Shown: positions 33,877 to 42,873, counted from the first letter of the stretch. The stretch: DNA of 61,941 nt from Gammaproteobacteria bacterium (GCA_022340305.1 JAJDOF010000045.1:1-61941), one strand, 5' to 3'. Made by a program: numbers and translations. The notes: generated by a model from the letters alone, not told the origin.

Positions 33877-34575
33877 GTGGATTTGATCCTCGAGTACCAG
33901 GCGCAATTGCTCTCGGGTACCTGGGTGACGATTCAGCTGGCGTTGATTTCGCTGGTGTTCGCGGTGATGTTTGGCCTGCTCGGCGCCTGGGCCAAGCTGT
34001 CGAAGAATTTCCTCGCGCAAAAAACCGCGGTCGCCTACACCACCATCGTGCGCGGCGTACCCGACCTGGTGTTGATCCTGCTGGTGTTCTACGGTGGTCA
34101 GCAAATGATCAATTCGTTCGGCGCCATGACCGGGTTGTGGGGTTACGTCGAGATCAGCCAGTTCGCAGCTGGCGCGGGCACAATTGGCGTGGTCTTCGGC
34201 GGCTACATGACCGAAACCTTTCGCGGTGCGATCCTCGCCATCCCCAGGGGCCAGATCGAGGCAGGCATCGCCTGTGGCATGAATCGATTAACCATTTTCC
34301 GGCGCGTCATCTGGCCGCAGATGGTGCGCTACGCCCTGCCTGGTTTCTCCAATAACTGGCTGGTACAGATCAAGTCGACGGCGCTGGTTTCGGTCATTGG
34401 CCTGCAGGACGTCGTTTACAACGGATTTGTCGCCGGCCGTTCCACGCGCCAGCTGTTCACCTTCATGTTTGCGGTGTTGATGATTTACCTGGTATTGACC
34501 GCGATTTCAGACCTGGGCCTGCGCTGGCTCGATCGCAGATACAGCAAGGGCATCGTGAGGTCTGACAATGGGTGA
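33877..34575 (+). CDS. Amino acid/opine ABC importer permease (HisQ/OccQ type)
   Basis: A 232-residue inner-membrane permease with about five helices. TIQLALISLVFAVMFGLLGA, TTIVRGVPDLVLILLVFYGG and the EAA loop EAGIACGMNRLTIFRRVIWPQMVR (coupling helix to the ATPase) are typical of HisQ-like subunits. Start is a GTG behind GAGG. It overlaps the second permease gene by eight bases; both form the heterodimeric channel. Confidence 0.9.
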   Translation: MDLILEYQAQLLSGTWVTIQLALISLVFAVMFGLLGAWAKLSKNFLAQKTAVAYTTIVRGVPDLVLILLVFYGGQQMINSFGAMTGLWGYVEISQFAAGAGTIGVVFGGYMTETFRGAILAIPRGQIEAGIACGMNRLTIFRRVIWPQMVRYALPGFSNNWLVQIKSTALVSVIGLQDVVYNGFVAGRSTRQLFTFMFAVLMIYLVLTAISDLGLRWLDRRYSKGIVRSDNG

Positions 34576-35347
34576 GTCGATTATCGCTTTCCTCGATGCC
34601 TGGTCACCGCTGGATATCGTCCTGATCGCGCAGAATTTCGATCGCTTCCTGTGGGGTGCGCTGGTTACGCTGCAGTTAACCGTGATTTCCCTGGTGGTTG
34701 GTGGGCTGATGTCGATACCGCTGGCGATTATTCGTTCCGGTAATAACCCCTTCCTGAATGCGCCGGTATGGGCCTTTACCTATTTGTTTCGCGGCACCCC
34801 GCTGCTGGTGCAGACTTACCTGATTTACTATGGCCTCGGACAGTTTGAATGGATTCGGCAAACCGTTGTTTGGGATCCCATATTGTCGCAGGCCTGGTGG
34901 TGCGCATTGATCGCGTTTTCGTTGAATACTGCCGCCTACACGACCGAATTACTGCGCGGCGCCATCGAGACCACCCACAAGGGCGAGGTCGAGGCGGCCA
35001 AGGCCTGTGGTCTCGGTAAATGGATGCGGCTACGGCGTATTATCCTGCCGAGTGCCTTCCGCCGCGCCCTGCCGGCATATTCGAACGAAGTTATCTTCAT
35101 GTTGCACGGTTCGGTCGTTGCCAGCACCATTACCATCCAGGATCTGCTCGGTGTCGGGCGCTGGTTGAACGGTCGCTATTACCTCGCCTACGAGGGTTTC
35201 ATCACCGCTGCGGTGATGTACCTGATCATCGTGTTACTGGTTTCGCGCGGCTTTCGTCTGTGGGAAAGCCACTGGCTGAAACACCTGTATCCGCGCGATG
35301 CTGTCGCTGTCGAGCCGAAGAAAGGTGCCGCCTCCATTCGTATCTAG
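34568..35347 (+). CDS. Amino acid/opine ABC importer permease (HisM/OccM type)
   Basis: A 259-residue partner of the preceding permease. Family pieces include TLQLTVISLVVGGLMSIPLA, TYLFRGTPLLVQTYLIYYGL, FSLNTAAYTTELLRGAIETT and the EAA loop EAAKACGLGKWMRLRRIILPSAFRR, as in HisM and OccM. About six helices. Overlap with the upstream permease implies coupled synthesis. The transporter is followed after 40 bases by the oxidase genes, tying uptake to degradation. Confidence 0.9.
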   Translation: MGESIIAFLDAWSPLDIVLIAQNFDRFLWGALVTLQLTVISLVVGGLMSIPLAIIRSGNNPFLNAPVWAFTYLFRGTPLLVQTYLIYYGLGQFEWIRQTVVWDPILSQAWWCALIAFSLNTAAYTTELLRGAIETTHKGEVEAAKACGLGKWMRLRRIILPSAFRRALPAYSNEVIFMLHGSVVASTITIQDLLGVGRWLNGRYYLAYEGFITAAVMYLIIVLLVSRGFRLWESHWLKHLYPRDAVAVEPKKGAASIRI

Positions 35348-35387
35348 CCCTCCTTTAGTGGGATATCATCTTTAAGGAGTGCCGGTC

Positions 35388-36503
35388 GTGCCGCTACAAT
35401 CCAGGCAAAATTACGATACCCTCATCGTCGGCGGTGGGCTGGTCGGTGCCGCGGTCGCCTGCGGTATCGCGGCAACGGGTGCCGGGGTGGCAGTGCTCGA
35501 TGGCGGCGATCGCGACTTTCGCGCCTCGCGCGGCAACTTCGGACTAGTCTGGGTACAGGGTAAAGGCGCTGATTTTCCCGCTTACGCACGCCTGAGTGGG
35601 GTAGCGGCGCGCCAGTGGGCTGATTTTTCTGCTGAATTGGAGGATGCCACCGGTATCGATGTGGGTTTGCAGCAAACTGGTGGCTACGATTTTTGTCTGA
35701 CCGGTGACGAATGGCAGCAGCGCGAATGGGAAATGCGCCAGGTGGCACTGCATACCGGGGGTGAATTCGAATATCAAATGCTCGATGCGGCGGAACTGCG
35801 CCAGCGTATTCCTGAAGTTTCTGGCGAAGTGTTGGGCGCGAGTTATTCGGCTGCGGATGGTCATGTTAATCCACTTTACCTGTTGCGTGCGCTGCACCAG
35901 CGTATGCACGACCTCGGCGTCAATTATGCTCCCGGCCAGGTCGTTCAAGCGAGTCGGCGGCACAACGACGAATATGTCGTGAGCACTCTGCAACAGGACT
36001 ATCGCGCCGCGAAGCTGGTGTTTTGTGCGGGCCTCTCGAATCAACGTCTATGCCGGGACCTCGATATGCACATCCCCGTGCAGCCGTTACGCGGTCAACT
36101 ACTGATCACCGATCGTGTCCCCGTGTTTCTGCCCGCGGCCACGCTGCAGGTGCGACAAACGCGTGAAGGCACGCTGCAGATCGGCGATTCGCACGAGGAC
36201 GTCGGCCTCGACGAATCGACCACGCTCGACGTCATTACGCGCCTGGCGCAGCGTGCAGTGAGGATATTTCCCCACCTTGCCGCGGTTCGCGTCAATCGTG
36301 CCTGGGGTGCGCTGCGGGTAATGACGCCGGATGGTGTACCGATCTATCACCAGTCGGCGGAGCATCCCGGCGCCTATGCGATTTCCTGCCACAGTGGCGT
36401 GACCCTGGCGGCGCTGCACGCGCGTGAAATTGCCAACTGGATTTGCAGTGGTGCACAGGATTCCCTGATCGCGCCATTTTCGGCGGAGCGCTTCAATGTT
36501 TAA
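35388..36503 (+). CDS. FAD-dependent amino acid/opine oxidase subunit B (OoxB/HcnC-like)
   Basis: A 371-residue flavoprotein of the DAO/GlyOX superfamily. The FAD motif is TLIVGGGLVGAAVACGIA at the N-terminus, with FRASRGNFGLVW, DGHVNPLYLLRALHQR and the C-terminal WGALRVMTPDGVPIYHQ. It is the substrate-oxidising subunit type found in opine oxidases, hydrogen cyanide synthase and D-hydroxyproline dehydrogenase. A GTG at 35379 lies inside the AAGGAG ribosome site, so the next in-frame GTG at 35388, eight bases after it, is taken as the start. It overlaps the [2Fe-2S] gene by eight bases. With an arginine pathway downstream, an arginine opine is the likely substrate. Confidence 0.85.
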   Translation: MPLQSRQNYDTLIVGGGLVGAAVACGIAATGAGVAVLDGGDRDFRASRGNFGLVWVQGKGADFPAYARLSGVAARQWADFSAELEDATGIDVGLQQTGGYDFCLTGDEWQQREWEMRQVALHTGGEFEYQMLDAAELRQRIPEVSGEVLGASYSAADGHVNPLYLLRALHQRMHDLGVNYAPGQVVQASRRHNDEYVVSTLQQDYRAAKLVFCAGLSNQRLCRDLDMHIPVQPLRGQLLITDRVPVFLPAATLQVRQTREGTLQIGDSHEDVGLDESTTLDVITRLAQRAVRIFPHLAAVRVNRAWGALRVMTPDGVPIYHQSAEHPGAYAISCHSGVTLAALHAREIANWICSGAQDSLIAPFSAERFNV

Positions 36504-36792
36504 AATTCTTGGTGATACAGGCGAACACCTGGTCGTTGAACTCGACGGTGACGAGGTGACGGTGCCGGCAGGCGTTTCAGTAGCGGCGGCACTGTTATAC
36601 CTGGACCGGATTCCGACACGTCACAGCGTGGTTAACGGGCTTCCCCGGGCGCCGTATTGCATGATGGGAGTCTGTTTTGAATGCCTGATCGAGGTTGACG
36701 GTGTTGTTGATCAACGCGCCTGCCAGCTGCAGGTCCGCGCAGGCCAGCGCCTGCGCCGCCAGCTAGCGACGTCGAAGGTAGAGAGCGCTTGA
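36496..36792 (+). CDS. [2Fe-2S] ferredoxin-like small subunit of the oxidase (HcnA/OoxX-like)
   Basis: A 98-residue protein with the [2Fe-2S] cysteine spacing of this small-subunit family: APYCMMGVCFECLIEVDG followed by QRACQLQV. In hydrogen cyanide synthase and opine oxidases this subunit, or a domain of it, shuttles electrons between the two flavoproteins. Overlap with both neighbours (8 bases before, 1 base after) means the three chains are made together. Its gene lies between the B-like and A-like subunits. Confidence 0.85.
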   Translation: MFKILGDTGEHLVVELDGDEVTVPAGVSVAAALLYLDRIPTRHSVVNGLPRAPYCMMGVCFECLIEVDGVVDQRACQLQVRAGQRLRRQLATSKVESA

Positions 36793-38183
36793 TGCAATCC
36801 GCTTATCAAATGGTAGTAATCGGTGCCGGGCCAGCGGGTATGGCCGCGGCACAAACGGCTGCGCGCCAGGGTGTCGAGGTCGCGGTAATCGATGAGCAAC
36901 CCCATCCGGGTGGTCAGATCTATCGCAATGTTAACGCCAGCCCACTCGCCGATATCGATCTGCTGGGCAAGGACTATGTTTTTGGCCGGCAACTGGTGCA
37001 GGGCTTTGAGTACGCGCATCTCGATTACTTTGCCAACAGTGGGGTCTGGTTTCTGGATCGCGCTGGCGAGCTCGGTATCGTCCAGGACGGCGTGCATCGC
37101 CGGGTCAGCGCACAGCGTATCGTAATTGCCTGCGGTGCCCAGGAACGGGCGATGCCGTTTCCCGGTTGGGATAAGGCTGGAGTAATGACCGCTGGTGCTG
37201 CACAAATACTGATGAAGTCAGCTGCCATGGTGCCGAGCGAGGCACCGGTGTTGGCTGGTAATGGACCTCTGCTGTTGTTACTCGCCTGGCAGTACCTGCG
37301 CGCCGGGGTAAGGCTGCGGGCCATCGTCGATACCGCGCAATCGGCAAATCGCTGGCCTGCGCTGCGATATTTCCCGCAGGCCATCGCCGCCAGTGATTAT
37401 CTATTCAAGGGGCTAAAGCTGGTGTCGGCGATTCGCCGTGCACGGGTACCCTGGTTCCGTGAGGCCAGCGATTTGCGCGCGCTGGGCGAGGAGCGACTTT
37501 CTGCGCTTCATTTTACCTGTCGGGGAAAACCGCAGCACATCGATACCACCCTGCTGTTGCTCCATCAGGGTGTGATACCGGCATTGCAAATTGCCGCCGC
37601 AGCGGGATGCGAAACCCGCTGGAATTCGCTTCAGCAGTGCTGGCAGCCGCAGGTCGACGACTGGGGCCAGAGTTCTGTGGACAGCGTTTTTGTTGCCGGC
37701 GATGCCGCCGGCATCGGTGGCGCACGTGCCGCCTGGTTGGGGGGGCAATTGGCGGGCTTGCAGCTGGCGCATCAGTTGGGCCTGATCGACGCGGTAAAAC
37801 GCGACAAACTCGCACAGCCGATTCGCAAGGCGCGCGCCAGGCACCTTGCCATACGTCCATTCCTCGATACCTGGTATCGGGTGGCAGAGTCTTCCCTGGT
37901 GCCGGGCGATGAAACCCTGGCCTGCCGTTGCGAAGAAGTGTCGGTGGGTGAGATACGTACATTGGCAGCGATGGGCTGCACGGGTCCGAACCAGGCCAAG
38001 GCTTTTACCCGCTGCGGCATGGGACCGTGCCAGGGTCGTTTCTGCGGCAGCACCGTTGAACAGGTATTTGCCAGTGAAACTGCGGCCAGTCCGCAGCAGA
38101 TAGGCCGTTTCAACACGCGGCCGCCATTAAAACCAGTGACGCTGGGACAAATAGCCGGCATTGCTCACAACGAACAGCGGTGA
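36792..38183 (+). CDS. FAD/NAD(P)-binding oxidase subunit A with BFD-like [2Fe-2S] domain (OoxA/HcnB-like)
   Basis: A 463-residue protein. Two Rossmann folds (MVVIGAGPAGMAAAQTAARQ at the start; a second dinucleotide fold near APVLAGNGPLLLLLAWQYL) are followed by VFVAGDAAGIGGARAAWLGG and a C-terminal BFD-like cluster domain, CRCEEVSVGEIRT ... CGMGPCQGRFCG. This is the electron-accepting subunit of the opine oxidase / HCN synthase class. The ATG at 36792 is preferred to a TTG one codon earlier. It passes electrons to the respiratory chain rather than to O2 in the enzymes studied. Confidence 0.85.
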   Translation: MQSAYQMVVIGAGPAGMAAAQTAARQGVEVAVIDEQPHPGGQIYRNVNASPLADIDLLGKDYVFGRQLVQGFEYAHLDYFANSGVWFLDRAGELGIVQDGVHRRVSAQRIVIACGAQERAMPFPGWDKAGVMTAGAAQILMKSAAMVPSEAPVLAGNGPLLLLLAWQYLRAGVRLRAIVDTAQSANRWPALRYFPQAIAASDYLFKGLKLVSAIRRARVPWFREASDLRALGEERLSALHFTCRGKPQHIDTTLLLLHQGVIPALQIAAAAGCETRWNSLQQCWQPQVDDWGQSSVDSVFVAGDAAGIGGARAAWLGGQLAGLQLAHQLGLIDAVKRDKLAQPIRKARARHLAIRPFLDTWYRVAESSLVPGDETLACRCEEVSVGEIRTLAAMGCTGPNQAKAFTRCGMGPCQGRFCGSTVEQVFASETAASPQQIGRFNTRPPLKPVTLGQIAGIAHNEQR

Positions 38184-38234
38184 GATATGCAGGCCAGGCC
38201 AGTAGTAATCGAGCACCGATAAAGGAGTCCACAT

Positions 38235-39191
38235 ATGACGGATAAGAAATTCAATCAACCTCTCGGTGGTAACGAGATGCCGCGTTTCGGCGGCATCGCC
38301 ACCATGATGCGCCTGCCACAGGTTGCCTCCGCCGCCGGCCTCGATGTTGCTTTCGTCGGCGTGCCCTTCGACATCGGCACCTCCAATCGACCCGGTGCGC
38401 GCTTTGGACCGCGCCAGATTCGTTGCGAATCCTGCCTGATCCGCCCCTATAACATGGCCACCCGTGCGGCGCCGTTCGACTCGTTGCAGGTGGCCGATAT
38501 CGGCGACATCGCGATCAATACCTTCAACTTACAGAAATCGGTCGCAATTATCGAGGCAGCCTACGATGAAATCCTGGCGGCCGATTGCAAGCCACTGACG
38601 ATGGGTGGCGATCACACCATTTCGCTGCCGATTCTGCGCGCGCTCAACAAGCAGCACGGTCCAGTCGGCATCGTTCACGTCGATGCTCACGCGGACATCA
38701 ACGATCACATGTTCGGCGAGCGTATCGCCCATGGCACACCGTTCCGACGCGCCATAGAAGAGGGCCTAATCGAGCCCAAACGCATGGTGCAGATCGGTTT
38801 ACGCGCGACCGGTTACGCGGCTGACGATTTCGACTGGCCGGCCGAGCAGGGCGTGCGCGTGGTAACGGCAGAGGAATGCTGGTACAAATCACTGGCACCG
38901 CTGATGGCGCAGGTGCGCGAGCAACTCGGCGCTGGACCGGTGTACCTGACCTTTGACATCGATGGCCTGGACCCCGCCTTTGCGTCGGGGACCGGAACTC
39001 CGGAAATTGGCGGCTTGAGCATACAGCAAGGGCTCGAAATCGTGCGTGGCTGCCGTGGCCTCGACCTGGTTGGCGCTGACCTCGTTGAAGTGGCGCCCGC
39101 CTATGATCCCTCGGGTAACACCGCATTGACGGCCGCCAATTTATTGTTCGAGATGCTGTGCGTATTTCCCGGCGTCGAGTATCGAGCCTGA
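38235..39191 (+). CDS. gbuA: Ureohydrolase, probable guanidinobutyrase
   Basis: A 318-residue manganese ureohydrolase. Metal motifs are MGGDHTISLPIL, IVHVDAHADIND and YLTFDIDGLDPAFASGTGTP. The N-terminus NQPLGGNEMPRFGGIATM and the internal IRPYNMATRAAPFDSLQVAD read, from memory, closest to Pseudomonas guanidinobutyrase (4-guanidinobutyrate to GABA plus urea) rather than biosynthetic agmatinase SpeB. The neighbouring amidase and monooxygenase would supply exactly that substrate. Agmatinase is the alternative; no arginine decarboxylase is nearby. Good AAGGAG ribosome site. Confidence 0.8.
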   Translation: MTDKKFNQPLGGNEMPRFGGIATMMRLPQVASAAGLDVAFVGVPFDIGTSNRPGARFGPRQIRCESCLIRPYNMATRAAPFDSLQVADIGDIAINTFNLQKSVAIIEAAYDEILAADCKPLTMGGDHTISLPILRALNKQHGPVGIVHVDAHADINDHMFGERIAHGTPFRRAIEEGLIEPKRMVQIGLRATGYAADDFDWPAEQGVRVVTAEECWYKSLAPLMAQVREQLGAGPVYLTFDIDGLDPAFASGTGTPEIGGLSIQQGLEIVRGCRGLDLVGADLVEVAPAYDPSGNTALTAANLLFEMLCVFPGVEYRA

Positions 39192-39203
39192 CGGAGAAAA
39201 CGG

Positions 39204-40016
39204 ATGAAAATTGCTATTTACCAGGGCCCGGGCACAGCGCTTGATGTCGCTGCCAATCTACAGACCCTGTCCCTGCAAGCCGAGCGAGCGGCCCGTGAAT
39301 CGGCCCGCCTGCTGATCGCACCAGAAATGATTTTGAGTGGTTACAATATCGGGCCGCAAGCGATTGCCGAGCGTGCCGAAGCGAGCGATGGTCCATCGGC
39401 GCAGGCCATTGCGGACATCGCCCGCCAACACGGCATTGCGATACTTTATGGCTATCCCGAACGCGCCGACGGCCATATCTACAACGCGGTACAATTGATC
39501 GAGCGTGATGGCAAACGGCTGGCCAACTATCGAAAAACTCACTTGTACGGCGATATCGACCGCGACGCCTTTAGTCCGGGTACCGACGAAACCGTGCTCG
39601 CCAATCTCGATGGCTGGCGGATCGGATTATTGATTTGTTACGATGTCGAGTTTCCCGAAAACGTACGTCGACTGGCGTTGGCCGGCGCCGATTTCGTAGC
39701 GGTGCCGACTGCGGTCATGTCGCCTTATGATTTTGTCGCCTCGCACATGGTGCCGACGCGCGCCGTTGAAAACCAGGTCTTCGTCGCTTATGCCAATCGT
39801 TGCGCCAGTGAAAACGGTCTGGAATATATTGGCCTGAGTTGCGTGGTCGGACCGGATGGCAAGGATCTGGCGCGCGCTGAACGCGATGAAACCCTCATTT
39901 TCGCAGATCTCGAGCACGACCTGCTTGACCACTGGCGGCGCGTGTACAGTTACCTGGCTGATCGCAACCCGGCCCTTTATGGCCCCCTGGCCGAAATCGA
40001 AGGTGACTCAAAATGA
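39204..40016 (+). CDS. Carbon-nitrogen hydrolase (nitrilase superfamily), probable 4-guanidinobutyramide amidase
   Basis: A 270-residue enzyme with the nitrilase catalytic triad visible: Glu in LIAPEMILSGYNIG, Lys in NYRKTHLYGDIDRD and Cys in LLICYDVEFPENVRRLALAG. Members hydrolyse amides or nitriles. Position between guanidinobutyrase and an amino-acid monooxygenase-like flavoprotein suggests it converts 4-guanidinobutyramide to 4-guanidinobutyrate, the second step of the arginine oxygenase pathway. Other amides remain possible. Its stop overlaps the next start (ATGA). Confidence 0.78.
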   Translation: MKIAIYQGPGTALDVAANLQTLSLQAERAARESARLLIAPEMILSGYNIGPQAIAERAEASDGPSAQAIADIARQHGIAILYGYPERADGHIYNAVQLIERDGKRLANYRKTHLYGDIDRDAFSPGTDETVLANLDGWRIGLLICYDVEFPENVRRLALAGADFVAVPTAVMSPYDFVASHMVPTRAVENQVFVAYANRCASENGLEYIGLSCVVGPDGKDLARAERDETLIFADLEHDLLDHWRRVYSYLADRNPALYGPLAEIEGDSK

Positions 40017-41707
40017 CAGCGCCACATACAGCGATTACCGGGGATGACTCCGGGCAGAAACCGGTTACCATTTTCGGCCCCGATTTTCCGTTTGCCTACG
40101 ATGACTGGCTGACTCATCCTGATGGCCTGGGTCAGATCCCGGCCGAGATGCACGGTAAGGAAGTAGCCATTATCGGCGCTGGCATGGCGGGCATGGTGGC
40201 TGCCTATGAGTTGATGAAAATGGGCATTAAGCCGGTAGTGTATGAATCGCGCCGCCTCGGCGGACGCCTGCACTCGGAACCCTTCAAGGGCGCCGAGGGC
40301 ATCGTCGCTGAACTCGGCGGCATGCGTTTTCCGCGGTCGTCGACAGCGTTTTATCATTATCTGGACAGTTACGGGCTGGAAACGAAGCCCTTTCCGAATC
40401 CACTGTCGGCGGCGGCGCATAGCACCGTGGTCGACCTCGAAGGGCTTTCGCAATACGTCGAGAGCAGCGATCAGTTAAGCCCGCTATTAAAAGAGGTTGG
40501 CGCCGCATGGCACGAAGCGCTGGAAACCGATGCCCGTTTCAGCTCGATGCAGCAGGCCATCCGTAACCGCGATGTCGATGCCATCAAGCGCATCTGGGAC
40601 GAACTCATTCCAGTCTGGGACGATCGCACTTTCTACGGTTTTATCGCCAACTCCGAAGCCTTCATGAAACGCAGTTTCAAACACCTCGAGGCATTTGGCC
40701 AGGTGGGCTTCGGCACCGGCGGCTGGGATACCGACTTTCCCAACTCGATGCTGGAAATCCTGCGCGTGGTCTATACCAACTGCGACGATGACCAGCATTT
40801 CGTGCTGGGAGGAGTCGAGCAGGTACCGCGGCGTATGTGGAAGGATCAACCGGGTGGTATGGCACACTGGCCCGCTGGCACTTCGTTGAAAAGCCTGCAC
40901 AAGGGTGCGCCGCGCACCGGTGCTGCAAAAATTGCCCGCAATGCGGCCGGTAAGATTGAAGTCACCGATACCTGGGGCGATCGGCGCGAATACGAATGCG
41001 CACTGATCACCTGCCAGAGCTGGTTGTTGACGACCGCGATCGATGTCGACGAGTCTCTGTTTTCGCAAAAGATGTGGATGGCGCTCGATCGCACGCGCTA
41101 CATGCAGTCGTCGAAAACTTTTGTCATGGTCGATCGACCTTTCTGGAAGGACAAGGATCCCGTCACCGGGCGAGATGTCATGAGCATGACCCTGACCGAT
41201 CGCCTGACGCGTGGCACTTACCTGTTCGACCTGGGTGAGGACCAGCCGGGTGTGATCTGCCTGTCCTATGCGTGGATGAGCGATGCGCTCAAGATGCTGC
41301 CGTTGCCAGTAGAAAAACGCGTCAAGCTGGCGCTCGATGCCTTGCAGAAAATCTACCCGGGTCTCGATATTCGCAAGCACATTATCGGCGACCCGATCAC
41401 CGTGTCCTGGGAGGATGACCCTAATTTCCTCGGTGCATTCAAGGGTGCGCTACCGGGTCATTACCGCTATAACCGGCGCATGTACTGTCATTTCATGCAG
41501 CAGCATATGCCCGCTGAACAGCGAGGTGTTTTTATCGCCGGTGACGACGTTGGCTGGATTCCGGGCTGGGTCGAGGGTGCGGTCACCACCTCGTTGAATG
41601 CAGTCTGGGGAATCGTGAATCATCTAGGTGGTTCGGCGCCCGCACAGAATCCCGGACCCGGTGATCGCTTCGAAGCAATCAAGCCGCTGAAATTATCTGA
41701 CGATTAA
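40013..41707 (+). CDS. Flavin amine oxidase of the tryptophan/arginine 2-monooxygenase type
   Basis: A 564-residue flavoprotein. The FAD fold VAIIGAGMAGMVAAYELMKM begins near residue 52, with YESRRLGGRLHSEPF, AELGGMRFPRSSTAFYHYLD and the C-terminal FIAGDDVGWIPGWVEGAVTT. The AELGGMRFP segment and overall plan match amino acid 2-monooxygenases (IaaM-like), which decarboxylate and oxidise an amino acid to an amide. With guanidinobutyrase and an amidase upstream, arginine 2-monooxygenase (arginine to 4-guanidinobutyramide) is the best guess; tryptophan, lysine or simple oxidase activity are alternatives. Last gene of the operon. Confidence 0.8.
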   Translation: MTAPHTAITGDDSGQKPVTIFGPDFPFAYDDWLTHPDGLGQIPAEMHGKEVAIIGAGMAGMVAAYELMKMGIKPVVYESRRLGGRLHSEPFKGAEGIVAELGGMRFPRSSTAFYHYLDSYGLETKPFPNPLSAAAHSTVVDLEGLSQYVESSDQLSPLLKEVGAAWHEALETDARFSSMQQAIRNRDVDAIKRIWDELIPVWDDRTFYGFIANSEAFMKRSFKHLEAFGQVGFGTGGWDTDFPNSMLEILRVVYTNCDDDQHFVLGGVEQVPRRMWKDQPGGMAHWPAGTSLKSLHKGAPRTGAAKIARNAAGKIEVTDTWGDRREYECALITCQSWLLTTAIDVDESLFSQKMWMALDRTRYMQSSKTFVMVDRPFWKDKDPVTGRDVMSMTLTDRLTRGTYLFDLGEDQPGVICLSYAWMSDALKMLPLPVEKRVKLALDALQKIYPGLDIRKHIIGDPITVSWEDDPNFLGAFKGALPGHYRYNRRMYCHFMQQHMPAEQRGVFIAGDDVGWIPGWVEGAVTTSLNAVWGIVNHLGGSAPAQNPGPGDRFEAIKPLKLSDD

Positions 41708-42729
41708 CTTCTGCGGCGCCTGCGGGAACTGCCGCGGGTCTTTACCTGGTGTTCACCACCCGCCTGCGTCTGCGCGCCCCGGCTGACCTCGCCGAGCTCG
41801 CGTTGTACGTCTTCGAGTGTTGGTGCGGGTCCGGGCACAGTCTGGTCCAGCGCCTGGCGCATCGCGGCCACGTGTTCGGGCGAAGTACCGCAACAACCAC
41901 CGACGATGCGCGCCCCGGCATCGCGCGCCATGGTCGCGTAACGCGCCATTATTTCTGGCGTTCCGTTGTAGTGGATTTCACCGTCGATAAATTCCGGGAT
42001 GCCGCAATTCGCCTTGGCGACCAGGATTGGTTCGCTACCCTCGGTCTTGCTGGCCTGGAAGTTCATGATTGCCGCGACCACTTCGGCGGCGCCGATGCCG
42101 CAGTTGGTGCCGCAGGCGTGTACCCCGAGGCGCTCATGCAGTGCCATCATGTCGGCGGCACCGACTCCCATCATGGTGCGGCCGTGGGTATCGAAGCTCA
42201 TGGTGAATACGATCGGTAAACCGGTCTGGCGCGCCCCGGCAACGGCGTACTCGACTTCCTCCTGCGACGACATGGTTTCGATCCACAGGACGTCGGCGCC
42301 ACCCTGTTCAAGCGCCAGCGCCTGTTCGGCGAAGGCGGCGATTGCATCGTCGGCCTGCAAATCACCGAGCGGTGCGAGAATTTCACCGGTTGGGCCGATC
42401 GAACCGGCGACGACAATGTCTCGTTCGCTTTTGGCAACTACATCACCCAGTAGCGATGCGGCCGCGATATTCAGCTCCGCGACGCGCTGTTGTGCGCCAT
42501 GTAACATCAGGCGATATCGGCTACCGCCAAAACTATTGGTCAGAATCAGATCAGAACCGGCGTCGACGAAGGACTGGTAATGCGCGGTGACGCGCTCGGG
42601 GTAGTCGATGTTCCACAACTCGGGTGCATCGCCACTTTGCAGACCCATGCCGAAGAAAGACGTGCCGGTAGCGCCGTCGGCGAGTAAAACCTTTTTCTCG
42701 CCGAGCATTTTTTCAAACAGATTAGTCAT
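41704..42729 (-). CDS. Betaine-homocysteine (homocysteine) S-methyltransferase
   Basis: A 341-residue zinc-dependent methyltransferase of the Pfam homocysteine S-methyltransferase family. LLADGATGTSFFGMGL opens the barrel; zinc ligands are in CGTNCGIGAAEV and VGGCCGTSPEHVAAM (the CC pair). The pattern is that of bacterial Bmt enzymes, which use glycine betaine or dimethylsulfoniopropionate-type donors to make methionine. The C-terminus ends with an unusual run RGSSRRRRRS. ATG at 42729 preferred over the TTG before it. Convergent with the amine oxidase, overlapping by four bases. Confidence 0.85.
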   Translation of the reverse strand: MTNLFEKMLGEKKVLLADGATGTSFFGMGLQSGDAPELWNIDYPERVTAHYQSFVDAGSDLILTNSFGGSRYRLMLHGAQQRVAELNIAAASLLGDVVAKSERDIVVAGSIGPTGEILAPLGDLQADDAIAAFAEQALALEQGGADVLWIETMSSQEEVEYAVAGARQTGLPIVFTMSFDTHGRTMMGVGAADMMALHERLGVHACGTNCGIGAAEVVAAIMNFQASKTEGSEPILVAKANCGIPEFIDGEIHYNGTPEIMARYATMARDAGARIVGGCCGTSPEHVAAMRQALDQTVPGPAPTLEDVQRELGEVSRGAQTQAGGEHQVKTRGSSRRRRRS

Positions 42730-42873
42730 CAACGGGAGATTGCTAGCGGGTTCCGGATCAGGTCGGGTTTTATGCCACTAATAGTCGATTTTAGCAAGGT
42801 CTTATGCCACTGTGCGATCGATTTCAGCGCTCGCCAGATAGCCGAGATTGGGCGCCAGGTTTTCCTCGGCCGC

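Noticed and set aside
40487-41380. A 297-codon open frame antisense to the amine oxidase
   Set aside because: Shadow of a well-supported flavoprotein gene; no recognisable domain.
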